NCBI GenBank assembly: GCA_964017155.1
Contig: OZ024866.1
Location: forward strand, 27,157,605 to 27,221,604
DNA length: 64,000 nt
Origin: Oasisia sp. SBJ-2009
Taxonomy: Eukaryota > Annelida > Polychaeta > Sabellida > Siboglinidae
Direction of reading: 5' to 3'
The notes under the pieces are model-generated. The model made no database searches, was not told where the DNA came from, and was given only the letters and a program-made list of their open reading frames with translations. The translations under genes were made by a program, and so were the position numbers. Shown here in pieces: positions 54,181-64,000 of this stretch (the first letter of the stretch is position 1; the number at the start of each line of letters is the position of its first letter).

Positions 54181-54284
54181 TTTGCATACGTCAATAATAC
54201 GTAAAACACGGCACTCAGACCCTAGTTGCGTCAGGGTTGACATATAATGTAATTTCTGAATGAAGTCAATTATGTTTCGTTAGT

Positions 54285-55400
54285 ATGGTATGATTAACTA
54301 GATAGAAAAATGGCTGATAGAAGACAAAGTCAAAGAGTGGTAGTTGATGGGGAGGTTTCAAACTGGAAATCGGTTTTGAGTGGAGTACCGCAGGGATCAG
54401 TATTGGGACCTATTTTGTTCTTAATATATATCAATGATTTGGATGATGATATAACAAGCAAGGTGTTGAAGTTTGCGGACGATACAAAAGTGTTTAGAAA
54501 AATTGAAAGTGATGCAGATAGACAGCAATTACAAGATGATCTAAATAAGTTGAACGTATGGTCTGATAAGTGGCAAATTCTGTTTAATTATGGGAAGTGT
54601 AAGTGCCTCCACACAGGACATGGAAATGAAGATGCACAATATACAATGGGTGATACTGTACTAAATACTACCGTAATCGGCGTAAAGGAAAAGGACTTAG
54701 GGTTAACTATTAGTGCTGATATGAAGGTATCAGAACAGTGTGCAATTGCAGCAGCAAAGGGCAACCAAATTCTTGGATTAATTAGGCGAAACATAGTGTA
54801 CAAGGAAAAAGAACTAATAATACCGCTGTACAAAACAATAGTTAGGCCTCATTTAGAATATTGCATACAGGCATGGAGGCCATATCGCAAGAAGGATATT
54901 GATATACTAGAAAGAGTACAAAGAAGAGCAACCAAAATGATACAAAAACTCAGGAATATTAGTTATGAAATGCGTCTAAAAGAATGTGGATTAACAACAC
55001 TAGAAACCAGGACATTGAGAGGAGATCATATAGAAGTTTTTAAAATATTGAATGGGTATGAAAATATTGACAGAAATATTTTTTCTTTGTTAAGGAAGAG
55101 AGAAGGACTAGAGGACATGGAATTACATTAGCCAAGTAGCAGTGTAGACTAGATATTAGAATATTTTCAGTTTCACAAAGAACAGTAAATGAATGGAACA
55201 GATTATCGGCTGCTTGTGTAGGTGCTAGTAGTGTTAAATATGTTTAAAAATAAAATTGACATGTACCTAAGAAGGGCTGGGTACATTTAGTTAGATAGGT
55301 TGGACTCTCGATAAGCCAAAGGGCTTCCTTGTCCACCTGCCATCTAGAGTTGATTCTCTAGGTGGCAATCTTGTTAAATCTTGTTAAATCTTGTTATTAT
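54285..55400 (+). mobile_element. 5'-truncated LINE, module 4, best-preserved RT
   Basis: The frame 54310-55131 runs uninterrupted for 273 codons through 'GVPQGSVLGPILFLIYI', 'FADDTKVF', 'KEKDLGLTISADMKVSEQC', 'RRNIVYKEKELIIPLYKTI' and 'LKECGLTTLETRTL'. It keeps the 9-nt and 7-nt segments missing from modules 1-3, so it is closest to the inserted ancestor. It still lacks the endonuclease and the N-terminal RT. The 3' hairpin and ATCTTGTTAA tail are present. Confidence 0.88.
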
Positions 55401-55713
55401 ACAACAGGATATATTATTATTTATATAGCAGGATTAATATTCGTATATAACTAATTATGTTTATATTGTTTTTTCTTGATATTCATTTAAACATCTAGGA
55501 TGTGTGCAACATTTACAATATATACATATCTAATGATTTATTGTTATGGTTGTGACCACAATAATTGTGTTTGGGGATACATACTAATAACTATTATTAT
55601 ATTCTTGTGTGTATTCCTTCAAACATATGGTCTTCAATTGTAATGCTTGTTGAATGTTATTTGAACATATAAAATTGAATTGAATTAATATTTGTGTTCA
55701 ATACATGTTGCAG

Positions 55714-56066
55714 ACGAATCAGCTCACACAGGCACAGATGAGTTCGAATGGATGGACCAACTGTTCAATGTTTTTAACAGCCAGACGCTGACCAGTCCAG
55801 CACTGATGCAATACGCTCTGACTGTAACCAGTGGCCACAAAGTGTTCTTGCTAGGAATCTTATATTGGCTATCCAAGATAAAAAGTAAAGGGAATGATGA
55901 CAGTACATTAATTTGGTTAGATGTTGTGTCATTTGTTTTATACATTCTTGACTATTACATGTACCAGGTAGATATAAATCTAAACAAAATTGCATATGTT
56001 GACTTTTTAAATCAAATCAAGGCAAGCTTTTTCAAACATCCTGTGTATGCTATGACTTACACCTGA
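55714..56066 (+). CDS. Last exon of a THAP/P-element-like gene, module 4
   Basis: Complete counterpart of 31906-32258, with acceptor 'atacatgttgcag'. Few amino-acid changes (for example 'EFEWMDQLFNVFNS', 'YVDFLNQIK'), and the frame is fully open to the stop. Conservation of the frame between modules 1 and 4 supports real coding. The functional link to THAP9/P-element proteins remains tentative. Confidence 0.5.
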
Positions 56067-57296
56067 ATTTTATTAATGAGCTATGAGTGTCATTTTAAAC
56101 ATACGTTTACTTCAGGCCATTGACTGTACACAAGATACCGTTTATGGCAATAATATTATTAAAACGTATATTATTATTATTAAAACATGACGTTTGGTTG
56201 TGGCATAATAATAATGGTGTCAGATATTCTGAGTAGATATTCAGTCGAACAATAAAAATAGAAACGTCTTAATTGGATTGTAACCATTAGTCACCGTGTT
56301 GTTTGGGTTGTGTACACGCCATTGGAGCATTTATGTTTATATACACTCTATTTTCCATGTTAACTGAACTGTAACGATCCTTTACGTTTTGATTTGTGCA
56401 CATTATTAATTGGGACTTTTGGGCTTGTCATCATTCCGTGAATAAATCTTCTGTACCTCTTTATAATCATAGTATGTGTCTTAATCGTACAATGCATCCA
56501 TGCTTGTATGGGAATTTGACTATGCTATCTATGGGCATTTTCAACCCAAATGTGTTAATTCTTGTAATTTTTCGCTTTAAACCAAGCAAAACAGGTACAG
56601 GAGTAATTGAACAAGCAGTTCGAACAATAAGTTGAAAATATTCTCAAATCTTTAATAATATGGGGTCAGAACGATTGCGTTTATTACGGAATAGGCCGAG
56701 GAATGTACTGAGACATTAACCTCAATTAAAATAATACACTAGCTTAAAAACACTATCTACAAGGCGAGTGGGGTGAGTTAGGGTGAGAGGGGGGTATATA
56801 TGACCGCTGGTGCAGCCTCTGTGATTTGAACCTTTGCTATCGTGTCCTAACACGCTGATACAGTCTCTGTAATTTGAACCTTTATAATCGTAGTTTAGCA
56901 CGCTTAAAATCAGTTGGCGCCACTTACGAAATGTCACGCTATTTACGGCAAAATCGCGAGGAGTTGCGTATCTTTGTGAAGCTATAGAATCCTTGATTAT
57001 ATCATAGAGATTCTGCCAGTGTGAGCGTCGTCTGATAAATCGTAATCATATAAGTACAGACATCGATATCCTGATATTTTAATTAATTAAAACTGACTTG
57101 ATTAATTCGAAGATATATTGTATATTTACAAATTATATATGCAAACAGATTATTTTAGATTAGCCACTTTATACACATTTTATTAGCAACCGCAGATCCA
57201 GTGACTAATGACTTCATCGTTGTGCGCTATAATCCGTGACAGTGATATCAACAATTGTAATATTTCAATTTATCGAACAACATTGTAAGCAACTTT

Positions 57297-57564
57297 TCAC
57301 AATAAACACCACAGCCACAGGAATGTTATTGAACAGCCAGTGGACGTGATGTTTATGCAGTAAATGTGTTGTGGCATGTAGCAATGGTTTTTAACAAGAC
57401 GAGGTAGAAACCTGGTCCTGGGGCAAGGATCCATGGTCCAGCGGCGAGGTGGGCTGGTCGTGGGGATAGGAAGGTTGGTCTTGACGCGGAGGCATTTACA
57501 AGTGCGAAAATTACAATCTCCTCCACGCTGGCATAGAAATTCACCGCATTTATTCGAACGACAC
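57297..57564 (-). CDS. C6B exon, module 4, complete
   Basis: 268 nt, phase-2 acceptor 'tctgtttcag'. The peptide is the same as the module 1 C6B in the cysteine domain ('[17 protein letters not shown]') and C-terminus. Minus-strand AATAAA at 57183-57178. With 33490-33757 it forms the B type; its flanking intron also has B-type differences from C6A. Confidence 0.65.
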
Positions 57565-57579
57565 CTGAAACAGAATATT

Positions 57580-57651
<72 letters not shown>

Positions 57652-57829
57652 TCAATCCAAGGGTTAGGCGATAACTTGTAAATCGCGTCGGTTGGGCGAC
57701 AGTTTGTATAAGCATAACAAATACATAAACATGTGTCTAGTATGTATAAACCACCTACTATATGACAGTGCCAAGCAATAGTTAAAATTAAAAGATATAC
57801 ATTTTGTGTCGCCCTAAGGTAAAGTTCAA

Positions 57830-60549
57830 AATATTCACGGAAAGTTACATCGTTTAGGCGACACATAAAAACGGCTTCATGTATGTTTTGCAAACCAATC
57901 AGCGAAGAGCAATAGTATAAGGTCAAGGTTGCAAATGGCCGACGATGGTTTTTGCAAAACTCTCACTTTAATTATTTGTTACGCTTTCTCGTGAAATATT
58001 CGTTGTGGAATGTGGCAGACGCAAGTTATATATAGAAAGGACATAATGGTTACGTAAACATTGCATGTTTTCTAGACGCCCGGTGACGCAAGATGTAGAA
58101 CATTTAGGATGATATCATAGAGATTCTGCCAGTGTGAGCATCGACGTCGTCATCGCTGATAAATTGTAATCATATAAGTATAGACATCGATATCCTGATA
58201 TTTTAATTTATTAAAATTGACAAGATTAATTCGAAGAGATGTTATATATTTACAAATTATATATGCAAACAGATTATTTTAGATTAGCCAATTTAGACAC
58301 ATTTTATTAGCAACCGCAGATCCAGTGACTAATGACTTCATCGTTGTGCGTAATAATCCGTGACACTGATATAAACAATTTTAATATTTCAATTTATCGG
58401 ACAATTATATAAGAAACTGTTCACAATAAACACCACAGCTTCAGAAAAGTCATCGAACAGCCCGTGGTCGTGATGTTGATGCAGTAAATGTGTTGTGGCT
58501 TGTAGCAATGATTTTGAAAAAGACGAGGTAGAAACCGATTGGTTCAGTTTGGATTTTGAAGTGATTGTCGTTTTTCAAAAATTGTTGTATTAGTATTTTA
58601 TTAAAATAATTCATTTAACAGTTTACTTCCATGCCATTGATGAAATAAATATTCTGATTCATAATTTTGAGACGTTGCTAGAGGAGTGAAACTGAAACTG
58701 AATGTTAACCGAGTGGTTCGCTAAATAGGCAGTATACTACTACAAGTACTACTTAGTGGCTAGTTATGCTTAGTCTACACATGTTGCTCAACTGGAAGTT
58801 ATGTGCAGTGAAATGTACTCGCATAACGAAAGCTGCTATTCAACTGAGCATTGTTGACATTGTTCCTGGCATTAACTTGTGAACTTTACTTCTGTGCATA
58901 TAAGTTTATAACATGCATACTACCTATCATAAACAAAACACTGGATTTACACATATTAATGTGTGTGAGTATACTTCAGTGAATGCTGCACGGACTTAAG
59001 CATGTGATCTAATTGAAATATGTTCTTATAATAATTTGCTCTTTTAATGTTAACTTTGGTGACATTATGAACGTGTTGCAGCACTGTTTAAATTATGCCT
59101 AAAATGATAAATTGCCTTGATGTTTTTTTTTTATGATATATCATGTGTTTTCTGTTTCTCACACTGTATTCATCCCCAAAAGCTGACGTCTGCTCACATA
59201 TTAATGAATTATAACTAAATAGCGCAATCATTTTCCTAATATAATTTAGAAGTAAAATAGTAGGTCAAACAATAGGTTGTATCAAAACTTGATGCTAGGT
59301 CATATTAATGTCAATTAATGTTTATATGTGTATCTGATATAAGGTAAGCTGTCATAACCACGTACACAAAAGTTACATAGCATATAAGTCATTATATTAG
59401 TGAGCTTGCCCCCGAACTTCAACTGCCAAGATCCTAATTAATTTTTAGGAAAATTATATCATTAATAAGAATCCATACTATTATGTATGTTAAATCTAGG
59501 TCAATCTTAGAATGCAGATCAACTATAAAAGTCAACGCAAAGTTATCAAGAACAATTACGTTTCCTAAAACCTAGCCCTAGGTTTGTATCAAGATTCATG
59601 GTGCAAGTATGAATTACTTATGCAAGTTATTCCGTTATATAGGTCAAATGTGAACTATGGGTCAAGTTGTAAACACGTTTTACAGATTACACAGTAATAA
59701 AGCGAGTACAATGGCAGTCTTCATACTTCAAATGTTAACAGTGCACATTTTAAACCAAATGTATGTCGTCAATAAAAACTTCATGCAAATGCAGTGGCCC
59801 AAATATAGAAAAACATGGGAACTGTGAAGATCTAGTCAAGGTCAAAAACTAAATGACATGTCAAAGGGTTTGTTAATGTTCATGGTGAATCTGTGACAAT
59901 TTTAATTATGCAATAAATTCCAGTATGTAGGTCAGATGAGAAATTTAGGTCAAATAATTAGGTTAAGTTCTAATAACCGTTTAATACATCCATAATGTTA
60001 CTGTAGTGACAGTTTTTTTTATATTTAAATGTTAACAAGGCTCAGTTTCTAAAAAAGTTAACCTAAGTTATACTATTAATGGGAATTACTACCATACTGT
60101 GGGGCAAATCTAGGTCAGATATAAAATCTCGGTCAACTGTTAAGGTCAAATTAAGGTCACACTAAATTTACATTTGGTAAAGGGTTGAGCCGTTTATGGA
60201 TTCACATGCGTAAGTTAAATGGTTGCAATGTTTTTACTGGTTTCCAACCTATTCTATGCAGTCATTATGCAGCCTGTGCACAAGAAATGGACCAAAATAT
60301 AATAGACAAAAATGCAGCAATTTTAAGATAAAACAAAATTATTTCTCCGTAAATAAGGAAGATTAAAAAAAGTGTTATTAACTAAGTATTACTATATATC
60401 ACGTGGTACGATTTAAATGATGATATAACATATACTTCTAACTACTATTAGTAGTGAGGATATGATTGATTATGACATATCTATACATATATATTCACTC
60501 CACACGTCACGACCTTAAATTTCAGCTAGGTCCAACATCGTCTCATACC
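57830..60549. repeat. Module 4 tail: C6 remnant plus AGGTCA-rich repeat
   Basis: Copy of 34080-36803 with few changes. It includes the C6 3'-end remnant (to about 58530), the degenerate 287-bp repeat, and the AGGTCA direct repeat with 5-bp spacer at 60143-60159. It ends at the duplication breakpoint 60549. No gene. Confidence 0.85.
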
Positions 60550-60661
60550 TTATGTAACGCAAAATCATGACAAAGATTTATTGCAAAAAACACGGAATTA
60601 TTTGAAATCGAACGTTATGAGACCACAAGTTAAACAAAACCACAAGTTAAACAACAACAAA

Positions 60662-60750
<89 letters not shown>

Positions 60751-62330
60751 TACGTTACAAAAATAAATCAGTTGCAGAAACGCGCAAATCTCGATGGACG
60801 AAATATCATTCATAAGTAGAAAAATAGCTTGAGTAATATTTTATTATACAACCGTATAAGCAACAGTGCGGCATATAGCTGTAGCGATTTCATTGTAAAC
60901 CGTTGTAAGGTACCGCTTGGGCCTTGACTCTGCTTTGTTATTATGTCAGCTGAACCAGCAGTCGACTTGGTGACCTAGTATATTTCCAAATTATTTCCAA
61001 AGTGCAACTAGAATCTGGTTTTTGATTGGCTGCAGCGACTAAGATGGACCCATTTTTTCACTTGAAAACTACTTTCTGAGTAAACCGCTGAATTGAAAAA
61101 TGTGATTATAGATGCAAATGGTGATTTTTGTTTAACTCTTTTAGGTGCACAACACAAAACCGTTGCCAATTTGTGCACATTAAAATATCTTGCAATACAC
61201 GAATTTTAACATTTTATTAATTTCTTTATTTTAGATATATAGTATATACTTACAAACCAAAAAAACCTCGTTTTTTTCTTTCTCTTTCTCGTTCTCGTTC
61301 TCTTTCTTTTTCTTTTTCTCTTTCTATTTCTATTTCTCTTACTCTTTCTTTTTCTCTTTGTCTTTGTCTGTGTCTTTCTATCATTTCGTCTCTTTCTTTT
61401 CTGCTCGCGTCAACTGTTGTCGTCATCTACAAAGAATACGGCCAATATATGACTAGAGTGTACTGAACCATTCGGTTTCTGCCTTACGTAAGAATAATGT
61501 GCAGTTTTCCCCAATTCATTTCTATAAACAATTCAGCAACATATTATCATTATTAATCAACTTATTTCATCAATGGCATGTAAAACACAGCGTTAAATAA
61601 GTTGTTTTAGTGATATTTGCTATTTATAAGATGATATCAACTTCACGCCAAATTGAAACATAAATGTGCGACATAACGAAAAGCATTCATAGTTTAAACA
61701 CCACGGGTTGTTTGTTAGCTTTTCCATGGGGATTAGTATGACGAGTTTCTTATAATTTCGTCCGAATTTTTTTTAATGTTACGGTTCTTTACATCACCGT
61801 CACGGATTATGGTGCTCTGACGTGTTTTGCATTTATCTATAACAAAAAAAAGTCAAAAACATATTTGTCTAGTTTTAACTTGAGATAAATAACTTGTAAA
61901 TGTTCGTTTGCTAATGGTGTCCGAAGTATCTGACTATATAATTATGCATTTAAAATAAAATCCAGCAATTACAATCTTGAGTTGGTGCCATTAAGCTCGT
62001 TACAGAGTGTTATCTATGTTCTACAAGATCTCACTGAATTAGAAATATTAAGAATATTAATGAATAATAATTCGAATAGTTATCCAATATTACCTCTATG
62101 TGATATAATATGACTTGTATTCAGGTGTTTACCTCAAATAACAGAAACGCAAGCCACACCATCAGCAATCCACGTAGGCACGCCATATCGTTAACTGTGA
62201 ATAAATACAACCTTGTTTTAGCATAACTAGCATTTTCAGTTATCATTTATTTTATGTAAATCTACATTATTCGATGAAACAACCATAGTAAACAATAATA
62301 TTACACATTTTAACTATTACTGCTGCCACA
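60550..62330. other. Right flank of the array, no gene recognised
   Basis: Single-copy-looking AT-rich sequence. (TA)n lies at 60666-60750 and a 130-bp polypyrimidine tract of CTTT/CTTTT words at 61270-61400. No open frame with a domain was seen on either strand. Confidence 0.55.
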
Positions 62331-62337
62331 ACAGTAT

Positions 62338-62411
62338 CTACTACTACAACAACAACAACAACAACGACTACAACTACTACAACAACAACAACGACTACAA
62401 CTACTACAACA

Positions 62412-62451
<40 letters not shown>
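62338..62451. repeat. (CAA)n/(CTA)n trinucleotide array
   Basis: Blocks of CAA, GACTACAA and CTA triplets. Both the poly-Val and poly-Ser frames on the minus strand are repeat artefacts. Confidence 0.95.
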
Positions 62452-62539
62452 GGTTGTTTTGCGGAATCATATAGAATATGTGTCCCTGAACTCAAATCCG
62501 TGGGACGGCAATGCGCCATCCTTGGGCAACTCGTGGAGC

Positions 62540-63100
62540 CACGAAAATCCAAGATGGCTGCCGTGATCCTGGTAAATTACAAAATGTGTTCATCTTTACA
62601 CTACATCATGCTAGAAACACAATTTTATTATGTATACGCATGCTTTGAGGTACGAGGAATTCAATGGAACCATTTATAATAATGTCCGACTATGTTCACA
62701 TGACAAAATTCAAAATGGCCGCCATTTTCACCAACAATAGCCAAAATCGAACATAATTTGTTTGCATTTTGCTATATAAATATGATTTTATTTTGTCCAT
62801 TCCTATGTTTTACCATACCAGGACTTAAACGGGAGTATTTCAACTGATGCCCGTCCAATAAAACGGAGAAATATCCATAATGGCCGTCATTTTACCCAAA
62901 CATATGCAAGAACCACGATTGTGTGCCTATTCCTACGTTTTAGCATAAGGTACATAGTACTGGTATATACCGGTACGGCCTTAACTATACGAGAAATGCA
63001 TACATGCAATGTACCAACATATGAGGAATTTCATGTATTCATTTTCTGTGGTCACGTGACACATATTCAAGACGACCGCAATTTCTACCGAAAATAGCTC
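62540..63100 (+). repeat. Diverged tandem repeat carrying an 'aatggccgccatt' core
   Basis: Four cores at about 62549 ('ccaagatggctgccgt'), 62711 ('caaaatggccgccatttt'), 62876 ('cataatggccgtcatttt') and 63069 ('caagacgaccgcaattt'), spaced 162-193 bp. Shared flanks include 'tgttcacatgaca' / 'tggtcacgtgaca' and 'cctatgttttaccata' / 'cctacgttttagcata'. Confidence 0.6.
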
Positions 63101-63430
63101 GAAGATTTATTTTCAATTCCTTTTCAGCATTGAACATTCATCATGACTGTGTTCCAGGAAGGCTAATAGTTGTACCTTCATGTATGTGTATATGACTACA
63201 GCTGACAAGAAGCACAACAAGCTTGGCAAATGACACACAAAATGGTACGACAATTTAAAAGTATAACGTCAGAAGTACTGAATTATATAACGGCTGATAC
63301 ACACTGTGAACTTGTTTACAAAGGCAAGTTTCATTTGGGCATTGATCCAGTGTACATTATAAATCATTGTTTTTAAACGATAAATCATACCTATTACGTT
63401 CTCATAGAAAAGGTTATTCACCCATTCTCT

Positions 63431-63664
63431 CTAACTCCCCTCTTCCTCCGTACTACCACTTTCATCCTCATTATCATATCTAGCTTCGTTCTCATGTTTG
63501 GTGAGAGGATTGAAGTACATCGCTTCGCCAACACAATAACAATAAGGCGTGCAAGACAATCCTGCAGAATGACAGCTACATGTAAGACTGCTGCAAGCTT
63601 TCCAGACGCCATATACATTACATGGCATGTGAGAAATGCAGTATATGTTGCCAGATGATGCCAA
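63431..63664 (-). pseudogene. Cys-rich tail of a transposon-type protein (fragment)
   Basis: On the minus strand the frame reads 'CISHMPCNVYGVWKACSS', then 'LTCSCHSAGLSCTPYCYC', and ends in an acidic tail 'DNEDESGSTEEEGS' before a stop. Cx(C)-rich runs with an AGLSC core followed by an acidic end are seen at the C-terminus of many uncharacterised transposon-encoded proteins of marine invertebrates. Upstream protein domains are missing; the next sequence on this strand is occupied by an opposed fragment. The family is not named here. Confidence 0.35.
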
Positions 63665-64000
63665 GATGGATCTGTTAGCAGGTGCTCATCTATGTCGTCA
63701 GATGCCAAGCATATGGAATTCTGTGTCTGCAGAGCAGTTTGGAGAGCAAATGTACATCAAGAAGGGTAAGATGCCTGGGGGTTTGAAGGAATTAACCATG
63801 TCAGAAGATAAAGAGGCCATTTGGGTGGAGTCCTTCCCCATATGTGCCCATGTCACACTGGCTATAGAGTCCATGTATTCAGTTGATGATGATGGAATGA
63901 AGGAGGAGAAACGTAGAGAGGAAGGAGAGAAGAGGCGCATACTCGATACATATGACAGGAATTCGTGTTTACGAAGAGTTGAAGAGGCATTCCCATCCTC
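63636..64000 (+). CDS. Transposon-type protein fragment, open at the window edge
   Basis: A frame starting 'MQYMLPDDAKMDLLAGAHLC' stays open for 121 codons to the last base. It includes 'WNSVSAEQFGEQMYIKKGK', 'GGLKELTMSEDKEAIWVESF' and 'EEKRREEGEKRRILDTYDR'. The motif series (W-x-E-Q-F-G-E-Q, G-G-L, W-V-x-S-F, then a charged region) recalls the middle of proteins carried by repetitive elements in marine invertebrates. It is an internal or partial piece and may continue to the right. Confidence 0.45.
   Translation, partial: MQYMLPDDAKMDLLAGAHLCRQMPSIWNSVSAEQFGEQMYIKKGKMPGGLKELTMSEDKEAIWVESFPICAHVTLAIESMYSVDDDGMKEEKRREEGEKRRILDTYDRNSCLRRVEEAFPS

Noticed and set aside
62267..62552. Poly-Val and poly-Ser frames
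   Set aside because: Trinucleotide repeat artefacts.

Overview
The window looks like nuclear DNA of an invertebrate animal, most likely a mollusc and perhaps a bivalve. That is an inference from: AT-rich sequence with very abundant (TA)n tracts; intron-containing genes with GT/AG boundaries and exon phases typical of animal extracellular-domain genes; several non-LTR retrotransposon families (L2-like, Jockey/CR1-like); and no prokaryotic signals. No rRNA gene, convincing tRNA gene or CRISPR array was seen. Most of the window is repeat-derived.

Left part (1-12 kb). After diverged repeats and microsatellites there is the 3' half of a minus-strand multi-exon gene (11,736 down to 4,392). Eight exons could be placed because every splice phase agrees. 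They encode fibronectin type III (FN3) and EGF-like modules, one transmembrane helix, and a short cytoplasmic tail ending in two ITIM-like tyrosine motifs. A 5'-truncated, internally deleted L2-type LINE sits in an intron, antisense to the gene.

Middle part (12-28 kb). A nearly complete Jockey/CR1-like LINE (13.46-16.95 kb) has an apurinic endonuclease, a reverse transcriptase with an intact YADD box, a 3' hairpin and a (CTTGTT)n tail. It is broken only at two A-homopolymers. Further right are a 490-bp inverted repeat, an approximately 86-unit GTGTGC array, a 1.5-kb element bounded by 27-bp terminal inverted repeats with an acidic ORF, another inverted repeat at 24.2-24.45 kb, and a decayed minus-strand CACTA/EnSpm-like transposase gene (25.87-28.01 kb).

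Right part (28.24-60.55 kb). This is a young tandem segmental duplication with four module copies. Each module holds, on the minus strand, a terminal exon of a small six-cysteine protein gene (called C6 here). On the plus strand it holds a first exon encoding half of a THAP zinc finger, a 5'-truncated LINE fragment, and a last exon with weak resemblance to P-element/THAP9-type proteins. Two C6 variants (A and B) differ almost only by amino-acid-changing substitutions between invariant cysteines. Indels shared by different pairs of copies give conflicting histories, so the array is a mosaic produced by unequal exchange or conversion. A 2.4-2.9 kb terminal-inverted-repeat element is present in modules 3 and 4 only.

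Far right (60.55-64 kb). Microsatellites and a diverged tandem repeat precede two opposed coding fragments of an unidentified transposon-type protein family. One of these fragments runs off the window edge.

The two host-type genes in the window are the ITIM-tailed FN3/EGF receptor and the tandem C6 genes; the first exons of both were not found.
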